A stretch of DNA of 64,000 bases from Nocardia sp. alder85J (GCF_020176955.2 NZ_JAIUCZ020000002.1:1054001-1118000), one strand, 5' to 3'. Counted from the first letter of the stretch, positions 49,217-58,134 are shown. Numbers and translations: made by a program. The notes: generated by a model from the sequence alone, not told the origin.

Positions 49217-51421
49217 ATGACCATCGCCGACCGACCCGACGACCCGGCAACGCCGAACGACCCGGCCGCCGCGTCCACCGAATCGGGTGCCGCGCCGGAC
49301 GATTCGCGCAACCGGCCACCCTCGGCCCCCGAGCCCGGCACCGGCACGCCGGCCCCGGCGACCACCGGCGCGCAATCCACCCCCGAGCAGGACACGGCAA
49401 CCCCCGCACCGGCGGCCGCCCCCGAACCCGCGAATCCCGCTGCCACAACCAGCGAGTCGGCTCCCGGCACCCCGGCCGAGCCCCCGGCCCCCGCCGACCC
49501 CGACTCCGCGCAGTCGGCCACCGAACGATCCACCGCGCAGCCCGCCGCCGAGGCAGCGGATCCGAAAACCGCCGGCGAGGAATCGGCCACCGCGGCTGCG
49601 GAAACGGCAGGTCCGCCGGAACAAGCGGAACCGAGCGATACCGGCGCCGCAGGTGCGGAAGTCACTGCGCCCGCCGCCGAAATCGACGCCGATGCCACGG
49701 CGGCCTCCGCCGGTGACGCTGCGGTCGCGGACGAAGCCGGTTCGACGGCAGGTCCCGAGGCGGCGGTCACGGCCGATGCTTCCACCGATTCCGCCGAAGG
49801 TGCTGCGCCGAACGAGGATTCGGGTACCGAGTCGTCCTCCGGCGACGCCGCTGTGGCGGGTGCGCCGGAGACTGCGGCGATCGGCGCCGCCGAGGTGGCC
49901 GCAGGCGCCGCCGCGGCGGGCGACCCGCTCGCCTCGGCGGCCGGCACGGCCGCAGTGGCAGCCGACGACTCGGTAGCTCCGGGCGATGACGCATCCACAG
50001 CAGCTGTGGCGGGCGACTCGGCCGCTCCGGGTGCCGCAGGAGGCACCGAAGCCGCTGCCGCCGGAGGTGCGGGGGCGGATCATCCGGCCGCCTCGGGTGG
50101 TCCGGCCGGTGCGGACGCGCCGACCGTCGTGATCCCGGCCGCCGCCGCCGCGGCGGCGGGACCGGCCGGTGGGCCCGATCGGGTTGCCGCGCTGTGGGAT
50201 ACAGCTCGGTCGCGGCGCGGGGTGTGGCTGCTGGCCGGGGCCGCGGCTGTCGTGGTGATCGTGGTGGTGGCGCTGGTGCTGGGCTTGTCCGGTGGCAGTA
50301 CCACGCCCGCGGGGCCGTCGCAGCAGGCGGCGGCCGCGTCCAGCAGCCGGGCGGCGATTCCCCCGGCGACCCTGAGCGTGCCCGCCGCGCAGCCGGAACC
50401 GGTTGCGCCGCTGCCGATCACGGTGCAGGCCGGGGGCGGCACGCTGGCGGCGGTGACCGTGCACGGCCCGCACGGTGACGTGGCGGGTGCGCTCGCCGCG
50501 GACCGCACGTCGTGGACCACCACCGACCCGCTGGACTACTCCAGCGGCTACACCGTCGTCGCCGACGCGGTGAACGCCGGGGGCGCGCACACCCAGCAGA
50601 ACTTCACCGTCACCACCCTCACCCCGCACCGCACCGCCTACGCCAATGTGGTGCCGGCCCCGGAAGTGGTGTCCGACACCGGAATCGGCGTCGGGCAGCC
50701 GATGGTGTTCCAGTTCACCGCGCCGGTGGCCGACAAGGCGGAGGTGCAGAAGCACCTGCACGTCACCATGACCCCGCCGCAGCCGGGGGCCTGGTACTGG
50801 GTCGACGATCGCGACGCGCACTTCCGCGGCCCGAACTACTGGCTGCCCGGCACGAAGATCCACATCCAGGCCGACGTGCTCGGGGTCGATCTGGGCAACG
50901 GCATCTACGGCGCCGAGAACTACGGCGCCGACTACACCGTGCACGACGCGTGGGTGGCCAAGGCCGACGGCAACACCGAGCAGCTCACCATCTTCCAGAA
51001 CGGCAACCAGGTCAACCAGATGGTGATGAGCCTCGGCGATCCCGGCCATCCCTCCCACGAAGGCCCGCACGTCATCTCCGGCAAGCAGCCGTCGATCGTG
51101 ATGGACTCCTGCACCTACGGCGTCTGTGCGGGCCAGTCCGGGTACTACAGCGAGACCGTCTATCTGGACCTGCGCATCTCCAACGACGGCGAATTCGTGC
51201 ACTCGGCACCGTGGTCGGTGGGTCAGCAGGGTTCCAGCAACGTCTCGCACGGCTGCGTGAACCTGTCACCGGCCAACGCCCAGTGGTTCTACGACCACTT
51301 CGGCATCGGCGACGTGGTGGAGATCGTCAACTCCGGTGGCCCGACGCTGCCGGTCTGGGACACCTACGGCGACTGGGAGATCCCGTGGGATGTCTGGCAG
51401 GCGGGCAACGCCCAGGACTGA
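49217..51421 (+). CDS. L,D-transpeptidase with long cytoplasmic low-complexity tail
   Basis: This 734-residue protein has a cytoplasmic Ala/Pro/Glu/Asp-rich tail of about 330 residues, one membrane helix (GVWLLAGAAAVVVIVVVALV), an Ig-like domain (VMFQFTAPVADKAEVQKHLH region, given as QFTAPVADKAEVQ) and a YkuD catalytic domain with HSAPWSVGQQGSSNVSHGCV, where SHGCVNLS holds the active-site Cys. Such enzymes make 3-3 cross-links in mycobacterial-type peptidoglycan outside the membrane. ATG 49217 has GGGGGA upstream. The acidic tail is far longer than in usual Ldt proteins and could be phosphorylated or scaffold others. Confidence 0.9.
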   Translation: MTIADRPDDPATPNDPAAASTESGAAPDDSRNRPPSAPEPGTGTPAPATTGAQSTPEQDTATPAPAAAPEPANPAATTSESAPGTPAEPPAPADPDSAQSATERSTAQPAAEAADPKTAGEESATAAAETAGPPEQAEPSDTGAAGAEVTAPAAEIDADATAASAGDAAVADEAGSTAGPEAAVTADASTDSAEGAAPNEDSGTESSSGDAAVAGAPETAAIGAAEVAAGAAAAGDPLASAAGTAAVAADDSVAPGDDASTAAVAGDSAAPGAAGGTEAAAAGGAGADHPAASGGPAGADAPTVVIPAAAAAAAGPAGGPDRVAALWDTARSRRGVWLLAGAAAVVVIVVVALVLGLSGGSTTPAGPSQQAAAASSSRAAIPPATLSVPAAQPEPVAPLPITVQAGGGTLAAVTVHGPHGDVAGALAADRTSWTTTDPLDYSSGYTVVADAVNAGGAHTQQNFTVTTLTPHRTAYANVVPAPEVVSDTGIGVGQPMVFQFTAPVADKAEVQKHLHVTMTPPQPGAWYWVDDRDAHFRGPNYWLPGTKIHIQADVLGVDLGNGIYGAENYGADYTVHDAWVAKADGNTEQLTIFQNGNQVNQMVMSLGDPGHPSHEGPHVISGKQPSIVMDSCTYGVCAGQSGYYSETVYLDLRISNDGEFVHSAPWSVGQQGSSNVSHGCVNLSPANAQWFYDHFGIGDVVEIVNSGGPTLPVWDTYGDWEIPWDVWQAGNAQD

Positions 51422-51451
51422 ACCGCCAGTAAATCTGCCCAGAGGGAAACA

Positions 51452-51481
51452 TTGCCCGGTAGGCACTTTTGTGACTATGCT
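51452..51481 (+). promoter_or_regulatory. Promoter of the TetR gene
   Basis: TTGCCC (51452-51457) and TATGCT (51476-51481) lie 18 bp apart, and the ATG at 51488 follows 6 bases after TATGCT. The mRNA may be leaderless, although the GGGGGC stretch could also act as a weak ribosome site. Confidence 0.5.
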
Positions 51482-51487
51482 GGGGGC

Positions 51488-52102
51488 ATGGCCGCACAGC
51501 CACCTCTCGGCCTCCGGGAGCAGAAGAAGCTCGACACCCGCATGGCGCTCAGTGACGCCGCGCTGATGCTGATGTTCGAGCACGGCCTGGACAATGTGGT
51601 GCGCGAGGACATCGCGGCGCGAGCCGGGGTGTCGGTGCGCACCTTCACCAACTATTTCGCCAACAAGTACGAGGCCATCGCCTACCGCCAGATCGAGCGG
51701 ATGCGTCGCACCATCGCCCTGCTGGGCGCCCGCCCGGCCGGGGAACCGCTGTGGGAAGCCGTCACGGCGGCGGTACTGCTGCCGCTGGAGGACGACGGCA
51801 TCGGCCTGCACCCACCCACCCGCGAGCAATTGGCCGAGGCCGGGAAACTCGGCGGCATCCCCGAGGTGTCCGCCGCGTTCATCAGGGAGGTGGCCGGCGA
51901 ACTGCTGGCCGCCGTCGCCGCCCGCACCGGCACCGACCCCGACCACGACGTATATCCGCACCTGGTCGCCGGCGCCGTCGTCGTCGCCTATCAGGCCGCC
52001 ATCGAGGTCTACGTCCACGCGGATCCGCCGGTGCTGCTGACGGTTCCGCTGCGGGAAGCCTTCGCCCGCATCGCCGCCGGACTCCCCGACCCCTCGGCCT
52101 GA
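51488..52102 (+). CDS. TetR-family regulator
   Basis: The 204-residue protein has the TetR DNA-binding helix-turn-helix at residues about 12-58 (DNVVREDIAARAGVSVRTFT, NYFANKYEAIAYR) and a helical ligand-binding C-terminus. Overall layout is normal for the family. It probably controls the flavin monooxygenase gene 99 bp downstream. A hairpin at 52109-52124 lies between them, so read-through or an independent promoter must be used. Confidence 0.88.
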   Translation: MAAQPPLGLREQKKLDTRMALSDAALMLMFEHGLDNVVREDIAARAGVSVRTFTNYFANKYEAIAYRQIERMRRTIALLGARPAGEPLWEAVTAAVLLPLEDDGIGLHPPTREQLAEAGKLGGIPEVSAAFIREVAGELLAAVAARTGTDPDHDVYPHLVAGAVVVAYQAAIEVYVHADPPVLLTVPLREAFARIAAGLPDPSA

Positions 52103-52108
52103 CCCACT

Positions 52109-52124
52109 CCGGGCCCGCGCCCGG
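52109..52124 (+). terminator. Hairpin after the TetR gene
   Basis: Perfect 6-bp stem CCGGGC-CCGC-GCCCGG, 6 bp after the stop. Confidence 0.45.
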
Positions 52125-52201
52125 CAGCATCCGGCACACCGCTGGTTCCGGCGTGTCCGGATTCACCGAAAACCGTTACTTCGCAACGAGGTTGATTCGC
52201 C

Positions 52202-53713
52202 ATGCCCGAAAACAGCTGTGATGTCGTCATTTCCGGAGCCGGACCCAACGGGCTGATGCTCGCCTGCGAGCTCGCCCTCGCCGGAGCCCGGCCGATCGTG
52301 CTCGAGCAGTCGCCCGGGCCGAGCGCCGACCAGAAGGCCAACGGCCTCGTCGGCCAGGTGGTCCGCGCGATGGACATGCGCGGGCTCTACCCCACCGCGC
52401 CCCCACATCCGGTGCCGTTCTACCCCTTCGCCGCCATGACCCTGAATTTCACCGGCCTGCACGACAATCCGATGTACGCCTGGCCCATCCCGCAACCGGC
52501 CCTCACCCGGATGCTGGCCGAACGCGCCGCCGCCCTCGGCGTCGAGGTGCGCTGGCGCCACACCGTCACCGGCTTCACCCAGGACCCCGCGCAGGTCACC
52601 GTCACCGCCGCCGGGCCCGCCGGCGACGACCGGCTCACCGCCGCCTACCTGGTCGCCGCCGACGGCGGAAAAAGCTCGATCCGCAAGCGATCCGGCATCG
52701 GCTTCCCCGGATTCACCGCCGCCGACCGCATCTCGCGCATCGGCAACGCGGTGGTACCCACCGGCCTGCGCACCCTCGACGGCGGCCTGGACATCCCCGG
52801 CGCCGGCCGTTTCCGGTTCGGGCACAACCGCGTCGAGCGCGGCGTGTTCGTCTTCGCCGAACTGCAACCCGGCCGCGCCATCGTGTCCACCGTCGAATAC
52901 GACGCCGACCCCGTGGACGAGCACGCCCCGATGACCTTCGCGGAACTGCGCGACAGCGTCACCCGGCTGCTCGGCGCCGAACTGCCCATGCAACCGCTGC
53001 CCGCCGACCAGAACCCGGTGCTGCGCCGCAACGTCGGCCAGAACACCCGCACCGCCGACCGCTACCGCGACCGCCGGGTCCTGCTGCTCGGCGACGCCGC
53101 CCACGTACACTCCGCCATGGGCGGCCCCGGCCTGAACCTCGGCCTCCAGGACGCGATCAACCTCGGCTGGAAACTCGCCGCCGAGGTCCGCGGGCACGCC
53201 CCCGCCGGCCTGCTCGACACCTACGACAGCGAACGCCGTCCCGTCGCCGAACGCGTCATGATGCAGACCCTCGCCCAATCCGGTCTCGTCACTCCCGGCC
53301 CGGAGACCACCGCGGTGCGGCAACTGTTCGGCGAGCTGCTCGAACTCCCCGGCGTCACCGAGCACATCGCCCGCCTCATGGCCGGCTCCGACACCCCCTA
53401 CGACACCGGCTGCGCCCACCCGCTCGCCGGACGCCTGGCCCCCGACCTCACCGTCGCCACCCCCGACGGCCCCCGCCGCCTTGCCGACCTGCTGCACCCG
53501 GCCCGCCCCCTGCTGCTCGACCCCACCGGTGGCACCCCCGCCGCGGCCTGGTCCGACCGCGTCGACACCGTCCCCGCCCCCGACGCACCCGCCACCTTGC
53601 TCATCCGCCCCGACGGCTACATCGCCTGGGCCGCCGACGAACCCGACCCCGACGGCCTGCACACCGCCCTCACCCGCTGGTTCGGCCCCGCCCGCCACCT
53701 CACCACCGCCTGA
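52202..53713 (+). CDS. FAD-dependent aromatic monooxygenase
   Basis: The 503-residue protein is a class A flavoprotein hydroxylase: FAD motif ISGAGPNGLMLACELALAGA, the DG motif AYLVAADGGKSSIRKRSGI, the GD motif VLLLGDAAHVHSAMGGPGLN and a C-terminal thioredoxin-like half (LLHPARPLLLDPTG). Substrates are usually phenols or polyketides, and drug inactivation is known for relatives. Start ATG 52202 has CAACGAGGTTGATTCGCC upstream, with GAGG as a weak site. A TetR gene precedes it. It is convergent with the next TetR gene. Confidence 0.88.
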   Translation: MPENSCDVVISGAGPNGLMLACELALAGARPIVLEQSPGPSADQKANGLVGQVVRAMDMRGLYPTAPPHPVPFYPFAAMTLNFTGLHDNPMYAWPIPQPALTRMLAERAAALGVEVRWRHTVTGFTQDPAQVTVTAAGPAGDDRLTAAYLVAADGGKSSIRKRSGIGFPGFTAADRISRIGNAVVPTGLRTLDGGLDIPGAGRFRFGHNRVERGVFVFAELQPGRAIVSTVEYDADPVDEHAPMTFAELRDSVTRLLGAELPMQPLPADQNPVLRRNVGQNTRTADRYRDRRVLLLGDAAHVHSAMGGPGLNLGLQDAINLGWKLAAEVRGHAPAGLLDTYDSERRPVAERVMMQTLAQSGLVTPGPETTAVRQLFGELLELPGVTEHIARLMAGSDTPYDTGCAHPLAGRLAPDLTVATPDGPRRLADLLHPARPLLLDPTGGTPAAAWSDRVDTVPAPDAPATLLIRPDGYIAWAADEPDPDGLHTALTRWFGPARHLTTA

Positions 53714-53824
53714 CCGGCCCACCCGCCCGCCGCCACAACCCGCGCCGGGCGGCCTGCGGCTCCCCCATCCAGCCGGCCTGCTGATCCACCCCGGAACCCC
53801 GGCCCCGCGCACACGTCCGGGTCG

Positions 53825-54454
53825 TCACTCCCCGGCCGCCCCTACCACCGCATGGATCACCTGCACCAGATCGCGCAGGTCGGTGTCGAATTCCGCCGTG
53901 AGATCGACAGGCAGGCGCAACCAATGCGACAGCCGGGCATGCGCGGGCAGCGGCCCGTCGGGCACCGCGCCGCGGCGGGCCCGGCGGTCGTCGGCGCCGG
54001 CGAACCGCCCGGCCGCCTCGGAGGCCACGAATCCGAGTACGAACGTGCTCACCAGCCGTTCCAATCGCGGCACCTCGGAGTCGGGCACCCCGGCCTCCAG
54101 CAGCGCCGTATAGATCGCGTCGACGACCAGCGCGCCGTCGGGGGTGGTCGCCGGGCGGCTGAACAACAACTGCGCCGCCCAGGGGTGCTCGCGTGACAGA
54201 TCGCGGGCGGCGTGCGCGATTCCCGTCAGCCGCCGATCCCACGGCTGCGCCCCGGCCCCCGGCGGCAGCAGCGTCGCCAGCAGCCGGCCGACCAGCCCGT
54301 CCAGCAGCGCGGACTTGTCGCGCACATGCCGGTACAGCGCCATCGGCGTCACCCCGATCCGCTCCGCGACCGCCCGCATCGACACCGCGTCCAGCCCGTG
54401 CTCGTCGGCGATCGCGATCGCCGCGTCCAGGATCTCTTCCCGTCTGCCACCCAC
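53825..54454 (-). CDS. TetR/AcrR-family regulator of the divergent ABC exporter
   Basis: The 209-residue protein has a TetR N-terminal domain (REEILDAAIAIADEHGLDAV, RIGVTPMALYRHVRDKSALL) and a C-terminal ligand domain of the TetR_C type. GTG 54454 lies 4 bp from the palindrome that separates it from the ABC transporter genes, so autoregulation and control of the exporter are expected. Ligand unknown. Confidence 0.9.
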   Translation of the reverse strand: MGGRREEILDAAIAIADEHGLDAVSMRAVAERIGVTPMALYRHVRDKSALLDGLVGRLLATLLPPGAGAQPWDRRLTGIAHAARDLSREHPWAAQLLFSRPATTPDGALVVDAIYTALLEAGVPDSEVPRLERLVSTFVLGFVASEAAGRFAGADDRRARRGAVPDGPLPAHARLSHWLRLPVDLTAEFDTDLRDLVQVIHAVVGAAGE

Positions 54455-54458
54455 GGGT

Positions 54459-54484
54459 CTACAGTGTATACGTATACGGTGTAG
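54459..54484. promoter_or_regulatory. Palindromic operator between TetR and ABC exporter genes
   Basis: A 26-bp imperfect palindrome with CTACA at one end, TGTAG at the other and GTATACGTATAC in the centre. It lies just before the TetR gene start and 20 bp before the ABC ATPase GTG. Confidence 0.75.
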
Positions 54485-54504
54485 ACACGAGTTGGGAGGA
54501 CACC

Positions 54505-55368
54505 GTGCTCGTCGCGGACGGACTGATCAAGCGCTACGGAAACCGATGTGCCCTGGACGGATTCGACCTCACGGTGGCCCCCGGTGAGATCGCCGGGCTC
54601 ATCGGCCACAACGGGGCCGGCAAGACCACCTTCGTCGAGATCGTCACCGGGCTGGTCCGCCCCGACGCCGGCCGGGTGCACATCGGCGGCCGCGACGCCC
54701 TGCGCGCCGGGCGCGCCGCACGGCGGCTGCTGGGGCTGGCCCCGCAGGAGTTCGCCCTCTACCACCGCGCCACCGCGCGCGAGAACATCCGCCTGTTCGC
54801 CGGGCTGGCCGGCCTGCGCGGGCGGCACCGCGAGGCCCGCGTCGACGCCGTGCTGGACGAACTGTGGCTCACCGACGTCGCCGACGACCCGGCCGGGGTG
54901 CTGTCCGGCGGCCAGCGCCGGCGCGTGCAGGCGGCCACCGCGATGGTCGCCGCGCCCCCGCTGCTGCTGCTCGACGAACCCACCGCCGGCGCCGACCCGG
55001 ACACCCGCGCCGCCCTGCTCGCCGCCGTGAAGGCCCGCGCCGCCGCCGGCACCGCGGTCCTCTACACCACCCACTACCTGCCCGAACTGGTCGATCTCGA
55101 CGCCACGCTCGCCCTGGCCCGCGCCGGGCGCATCGTCGCCCGCGGCACCCAGCGCGAGCTGACCGGCCACCTGCCCGGCGAACTGCACATCACCTTCGCC
55201 GACCCGGCCGAACCCGCACTGCGCCTGCCCACCCGCGACCCCGCCGCCGACCTCGCCGGCCTGCTCACCGCCGGCCGCACCCCCGCCACCGTCGACGTGC
55301 GCCGCCCCGACCTCGACGACCTCTACCGCTCCCTCGCCGATCCGGAGAACGACCATGCCGCTGCCTGA
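54505..55368 (+). CDS. ABC transporter ATP-binding protein (drug/lipid exporter type)
   Basis: The 287-residue ATPase has Walker A GHNGAGKTT, Q-loop LLGLAPQEFALY, signature LSGGQRRRVQAATAMV, Walker B LLLLDEPTAGADP and the switch His in TTHYLPELV. It belongs to the CcmA/NodI-like exporter group. GTG 54505 has a GGGAGG site. The last residues (RPDLDDLYRSLADPENDHAA) resemble the C-terminal domain of drug-resistance ATPases. It overlaps the permease gene by 14 bp. TetR-controlled exporter. Confidence 0.92.
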   Translation: MLVADGLIKRYGNRCALDGFDLTVAPGEIAGLIGHNGAGKTTFVEIVTGLVRPDAGRVHIGGRDALRAGRAARRLLGLAPQEFALYHRATARENIRLFAGLAGLRGRHREARVDAVLDELWLTDVADDPAGVLSGGQRRRVQAATAMVAAPPLLLLDEPTAGADPDTRAALLAAVKARAAAGTAVLYTTHYLPELVDLDATLALARAGRIVARGTQRELTGHLPGELHITFADPAEPALRLPTRDPAADLAGLLTAGRTPATVDVRRPDLDDLYRSLADPENDHAAA

Positions 55369-56116
55369 AACTCTCACCCGCACAGCCACTCTGGTGAACC
55401 ACAACCTGCTGCTGGTCCGCCGGGAGCCGGGCCCGGTGCTGAGCCGGATGATCCTGCCGCTGGTGTTCCTCACCCTGCTGCGCCCGCTGTACACCGCCGC
55501 GCAGGGCCCCGCGGCCGGCACCGAACAGGCCGTCGTCGGCACCCTCGTCACCTTCTCCCTGCTGGCGCTGAGCATCTCCGGCGGCGCGATCCTCACCGAA
55601 CGGCTGGCCCGCACCTGGGACCGGCTGCGCGCGAGCGCCGCGCATCCGGCGGAACTGTTCGCGGGCAAGGCCGTTCCCGCGTTCACCGCACTGCTGGCCC
55701 AGCAGGTGCTGATCGTGGTGTTCGCCGTCGTCACCCTCGGCCTGCGCCCGGCGCACCCCTGGCTGCTGGCGGCGGTCCTGCTCAGCTGGAGCGCCACCCT
55801 GCTGGGACTGGGCACCCTGCTGGGCGTGCTGGCCCGCAGCATGGGCGAGCTGTCGGCCGCCTACGACATCGGCGGCATGCTGCTCAGCAGCCTCGGCGGC
55901 GCCCTGGTCCCGCTGTCGGTGCTGCCGCACTGGGTGAACGTCGCCGCCCCGATCTCGCCGGGCTACTGGGCCGCCCGCGGCCTGCGCGCCGCCCTCGCCG
56001 GTGACACCCGCGTCACCGCCACCACCTGCCTCACCCTGCTCGCCGTCGCCACCGCCTGCACGCTCGCGGCCGCGTTGCGGCTGCGCGGCCGCAGCAACCG
56101 GCTCATCGCGCTGTGA
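55355..56116 (+). CDS. ABC-2 type transporter permease
   Basis: The 253-residue protein has six hydrophobic segments of the ABC-2 type (MILPLVFLTLLRPLYTAA, VVGTLVTFSLLALSISGGAI, LLSWSATLLGLGTLLGVLA) and the exporter motif WVNVAAPISPGYWAARGLR. It pairs with the ATPase gene upstream, overlapping its end by 14 bp. The cargo is unknown; a drug or lipid is likely from the family. Confidence 0.9.
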   Translation: MPLPETLTRTATLVNHNLLLVRREPGPVLSRMILPLVFLTLLRPLYTAAQGPAAGTEQAVVGTLVTFSLLALSISGGAILTERLARTWDRLRASAAHPAELFAGKAVPAFTALLAQQVLIVVFAVVTLGLRPAHPWLLAAVLLSWSATLLGLGTLLGVLARSMGELSAAYDIGGMLLSSLGGALVPLSVLPHWVNVAAPISPGYWAARGLRAALAGDTRVTATTCLTLLAVATACTLAAALRLRGRSNRLIAL

Positions 56117-56118
56117 GG

Positions 56119-56138
56119 TCGCGGCGGGGTGGCCGCGA
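56119..56138 (+). terminator. Hairpin after the ABC exporter operon
   Basis: TCGCGGC-GGGGTG-GCCGCGA is a perfect 7-bp stem 2 bp after the stop codon. Confidence 0.65.
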
Positions 56139-56178
56139 TCACTGCGCGCCCGGCCCCGATCCGCTAAGGTGGCCGGGT

Positions 56179-56279
56179 GCGGCGGTGGGGCTCGCCGCTC
56201 CGGACCTCCGGAACAACCGTGACGGGCACGTCACCAACAGTCCCTACTTGACCAGAAGTCTTGTGTTCGAGTAGGAGTC
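56179..56279 (+). promoter_or_regulatory. Candidate fluoride riboswitch (crcB motif) with translational platform
   Basis: Aptamer features: P1 GCGGC (56179-56183) with GCCGC (56194-56198), enclosing GTGGGGCTC; a short CCGGA/TCCGG hairpin; stem GTGACG-GGCA-CGTCAC (56219-56234); then AGTCCC (56239-56244), which can pair with GGGGCT (56187-56192) with one G-U pair to make the pseudoknot. Immediately after, CTACTTGA (56245-56252) pairs over 8 bp with TCGAGTAG (56267-56274) next to the AGGAG ribosome site at 56273-56277. The aptamer departs from the consensus GGCGATG (here GGCGGTG) and in the 3' strand, so the call is moderate. It precedes two crcB genes. Confidence 0.55.
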
Positions 56280-56283
56280 CGTG

Positions 56284-56817
56284 GTGCCCGAAAACCGTCC
56301 CGTCGATCCCGATGTCGGCCGTCCCGTCGATCCCGACATCGATCTGCACATCCCCGCACAGCGGCGCGAACTGGCCCGCCGGCACGGCGCCGTCCTGGCC
56401 GTGATCGCCGCCGGCGGCGGCCTGGGCGCACTGGCCCGCTACGGCATCGCGCACCTGCTGCCCACCCGGCCCGGGGCGTTCCCGTGGGGCACCTTCGTCA
56501 CCAACGTCACCGGCTGCTTCGCCATCGGCCTGCTCATGGTCTACGTCACCGAGACCCGCGCGGTGCACCCGCTGGTCCGCCCGTTCCTCGGCGTCGGCAT
56601 CCTCGGCGGTTTCACCACCTTCTCCACCTACGCCGTCGAGACCCGCAATCTGCTGCAACCCGGCTCCGCCCCGCTGGCGTTCTGCTATCTCGCCGGCACC
56701 CTGCTGGTCGCGCTGCCGGCGGTCCTCGGCGGTGTCACCCTCGGCCGGGCGGTCCTGCCGATCGGCACCGGCGAACCGGACGAAGTCGACGCCTACCAGC
56801 AGGAGAACGCCTCGTGA
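56284..56817 (+). CDS. crcB: Fluoride exporter subunit CrcB/Fluc (first)
   Basis: The 177-residue protein has four hydrophobic helices and the family patterns GALARYGIAHLL, FPWGTFVTNVTGC and GGFTTFSTYAVET. Fluc channels are dual-topology dimers; many actinobacteria have two genes. The first 40 residues are a Pro/Asp-rich extension (DVGRPVDPDIDLHIPAQRR). GTG codons at 56281 and 56284 are both possible; the second has better spacing to AGGAG. Translation is probably gated by the upstream RNA structure. Confidence 0.92.
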   Translation: MPENRPVDPDVGRPVDPDIDLHIPAQRRELARRHGAVLAVIAAGGGLGALARYGIAHLLPTRPGAFPWGTFVTNVTGCFAIGLLMVYVTETRAVHPLVRPFLGVGILGGFTTFSTYAVETRNLLQPGSAPLAFCYLAGTLLVALPAVLGGVTLGRAVLPIGTGEPDEVDAYQQENAS

Positions 56818-57176
56818 CCGTCGTCCTCGTCCTGCTCGGCGCCATGGTCGGCGCACCCGCGCGCTATCTCACCGACCGGGCCGTGCAGGCCCGCCACGAC
56901 AGCGTGTTCCCCTGGGGCACCCTCACCGTGAACGTGATCGGCTGCCTGATCCTCGGCGCGCTCACCGGCGCCGCGGCCGGCAGCTCCACCCTGGCCCTGC
57001 TCGGCACCGGATTCTGCGGCGCCCTCACCACCTACAGCACCTTCGGCTACGAGACGATCCGGTTGCTGGAACAGCGCGCCCGCTTCTACGCGGTGATGAA
57101 CGTCGCCGTCAGCATCGTCGCCGGACTCGGCGCGGCACTGGTCGGCTACACCGCCGCCCACGCCCTGCTGGCCTGA
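56814..57176 (+). CDS. crcB: Fluoride exporter subunit CrcB/Fluc (second)
   Basis: The 120-residue protein has the same four-helix pattern, GAPARYLTDRAVQARHDS, FPWGTLTVNVIGC, GTGFCGALTTYSTFGYET. It overlaps the first crcB stop (GTGA) and has AGGAG upstream, so the two are co-translated and likely form a heterodimeric fluoride channel. It is followed by a perfect hairpin. Confidence 0.93.
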   Translation: MTVVLVLLGAMVGAPARYLTDRAVQARHDSVFPWGTLTVNVIGCLILGALTGAAAGSSTLALLGTGFCGALTTYSTFGYETIRLLEQRARFYAVMNVAVSIVAGLGAALVGYTAAHALLA

Positions 57177-57196
57177 CCCGCCACGGCCGCGGGTCA
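57174..57196 (+). terminator. Hairpin overlapping the crcB stop codon
   Basis: TGACCCGC (57174-57181) and GCGGGTCA (57189-57196) form a perfect 8-bp stem with a 7-base loop; the TGA is the stop codon of the second crcB. Confidence 0.7.
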
Positions 57197-57305
57197 CACC
57201 ACCGGCGGTGATCCTGCATTACCCTCGATAGCACCGTCGGTGGCGGGCGGGCACGGATGCCGTTGCCACGCTTGCCGATCGATCGAGGAACCACGAGGTT
57301 TGCCG

Positions 57306-58091
57306 ATGACGAATCCGTTCGCCCGGGTATCGCGGGCAGCGCAACCGGCGGTGGACCAGCCGCTGTCACCGCTGCCGCCGGCCGGGCACATCTTCGACCT
57401 CACCCGGCGACTGACCCCCACCGACCTCGACGGCGACGACTGCCTGCGCCCCGACGGCATCGCCCGCCACCTCCACGAAACCGGTATCGAACACCTCGCC
57501 GGCAAACACCTGCTCGCCGAGAACCCGCACTGGACCGTCCGGCGCACCGTCGTCGACATCGTCGAGCCGATCGCCTACCCGGCCCAGCTGCGACTGCGCC
57601 GCTGGTGCTCCGGCCTGGCCTCGATGTGGTCGTCGATGCGGCTGCGCATCGACGCCGACAACGGCGGCCTCGTCGAAACCGAGGGCTTCTGGGTGCATCT
57701 CAACCCCGACACCGGCAACCCCGCCCGCATCTCCGACCGCTACCTGCAACTGATGGCCACCACCGCCGCCGCCGACCCCCCGGCCTGGCGGCCCTGGCTG
57801 CGGGCCCCGCTACCGGCCAGCATCGGCGAACGATTCCCGTTGCGGCGCACCGACTTCGACCCCGGCGGCCGGGTCGCCGCCACCGCCTACTGGGCCGCCA
57901 TCCACGAATACACCACCGGCGCAAGCGATCTCACTGCCCGCCCGCACCGCTACGTGCTCGAATCCCACAAACCCGTCCGCACCGGCGAGCACATCGACGT
58001 CTACACCGACCGCGGCCGCGACGGCCTCACCGTCTGGTTCGCCGTCGACCGCGACGTACGCGCCCTCGCCCAGCTGCGCCGCGCCCCCTGA
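57306..58091 (+). CDS. Acyl-ACP thioesterase-like hotdog protein
   Basis: The 261-residue protein has two hotdog units. The first has RRLTPTDLDGDDCLRPDGIA, ENPHWTVRRTVVDIVEPIAY and RLRRWCSGLASMWSSMRLRI, matching the fatty acyl-ACP thioesterase family (double hotdog); the second ends HRYVLESHKPVRTGEHIDVY. Such proteins release fatty acids from ACP; in mycolic-acid bacteria related thioesterases serve lipid metabolism. ATG 57306 has GAGG upstream. It stands alone. Confidence 0.8.
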   Translation: MTNPFARVSRAAQPAVDQPLSPLPPAGHIFDLTRRLTPTDLDGDDCLRPDGIARHLHETGIEHLAGKHLLAENPHWTVRRTVVDIVEPIAYPAQLRLRRWCSGLASMWSSMRLRIDADNGGLVETEGFWVHLNPDTGNPARISDRYLQLMATTAAADPPAWRPWLRAPLPASIGERFPLRRTDFDPGGRVAATAYWAAIHEYTTGASDLTARPHRYVLESHKPVRTGEHIDVYTDRGRDGLTVWFAVDRDVRALAQLRRAP

Positions 58092-58134
58092 ATCCCGGCG
58101 GGCCGCGCTCGCGCGGTGCGATCCCACCCCGGAA

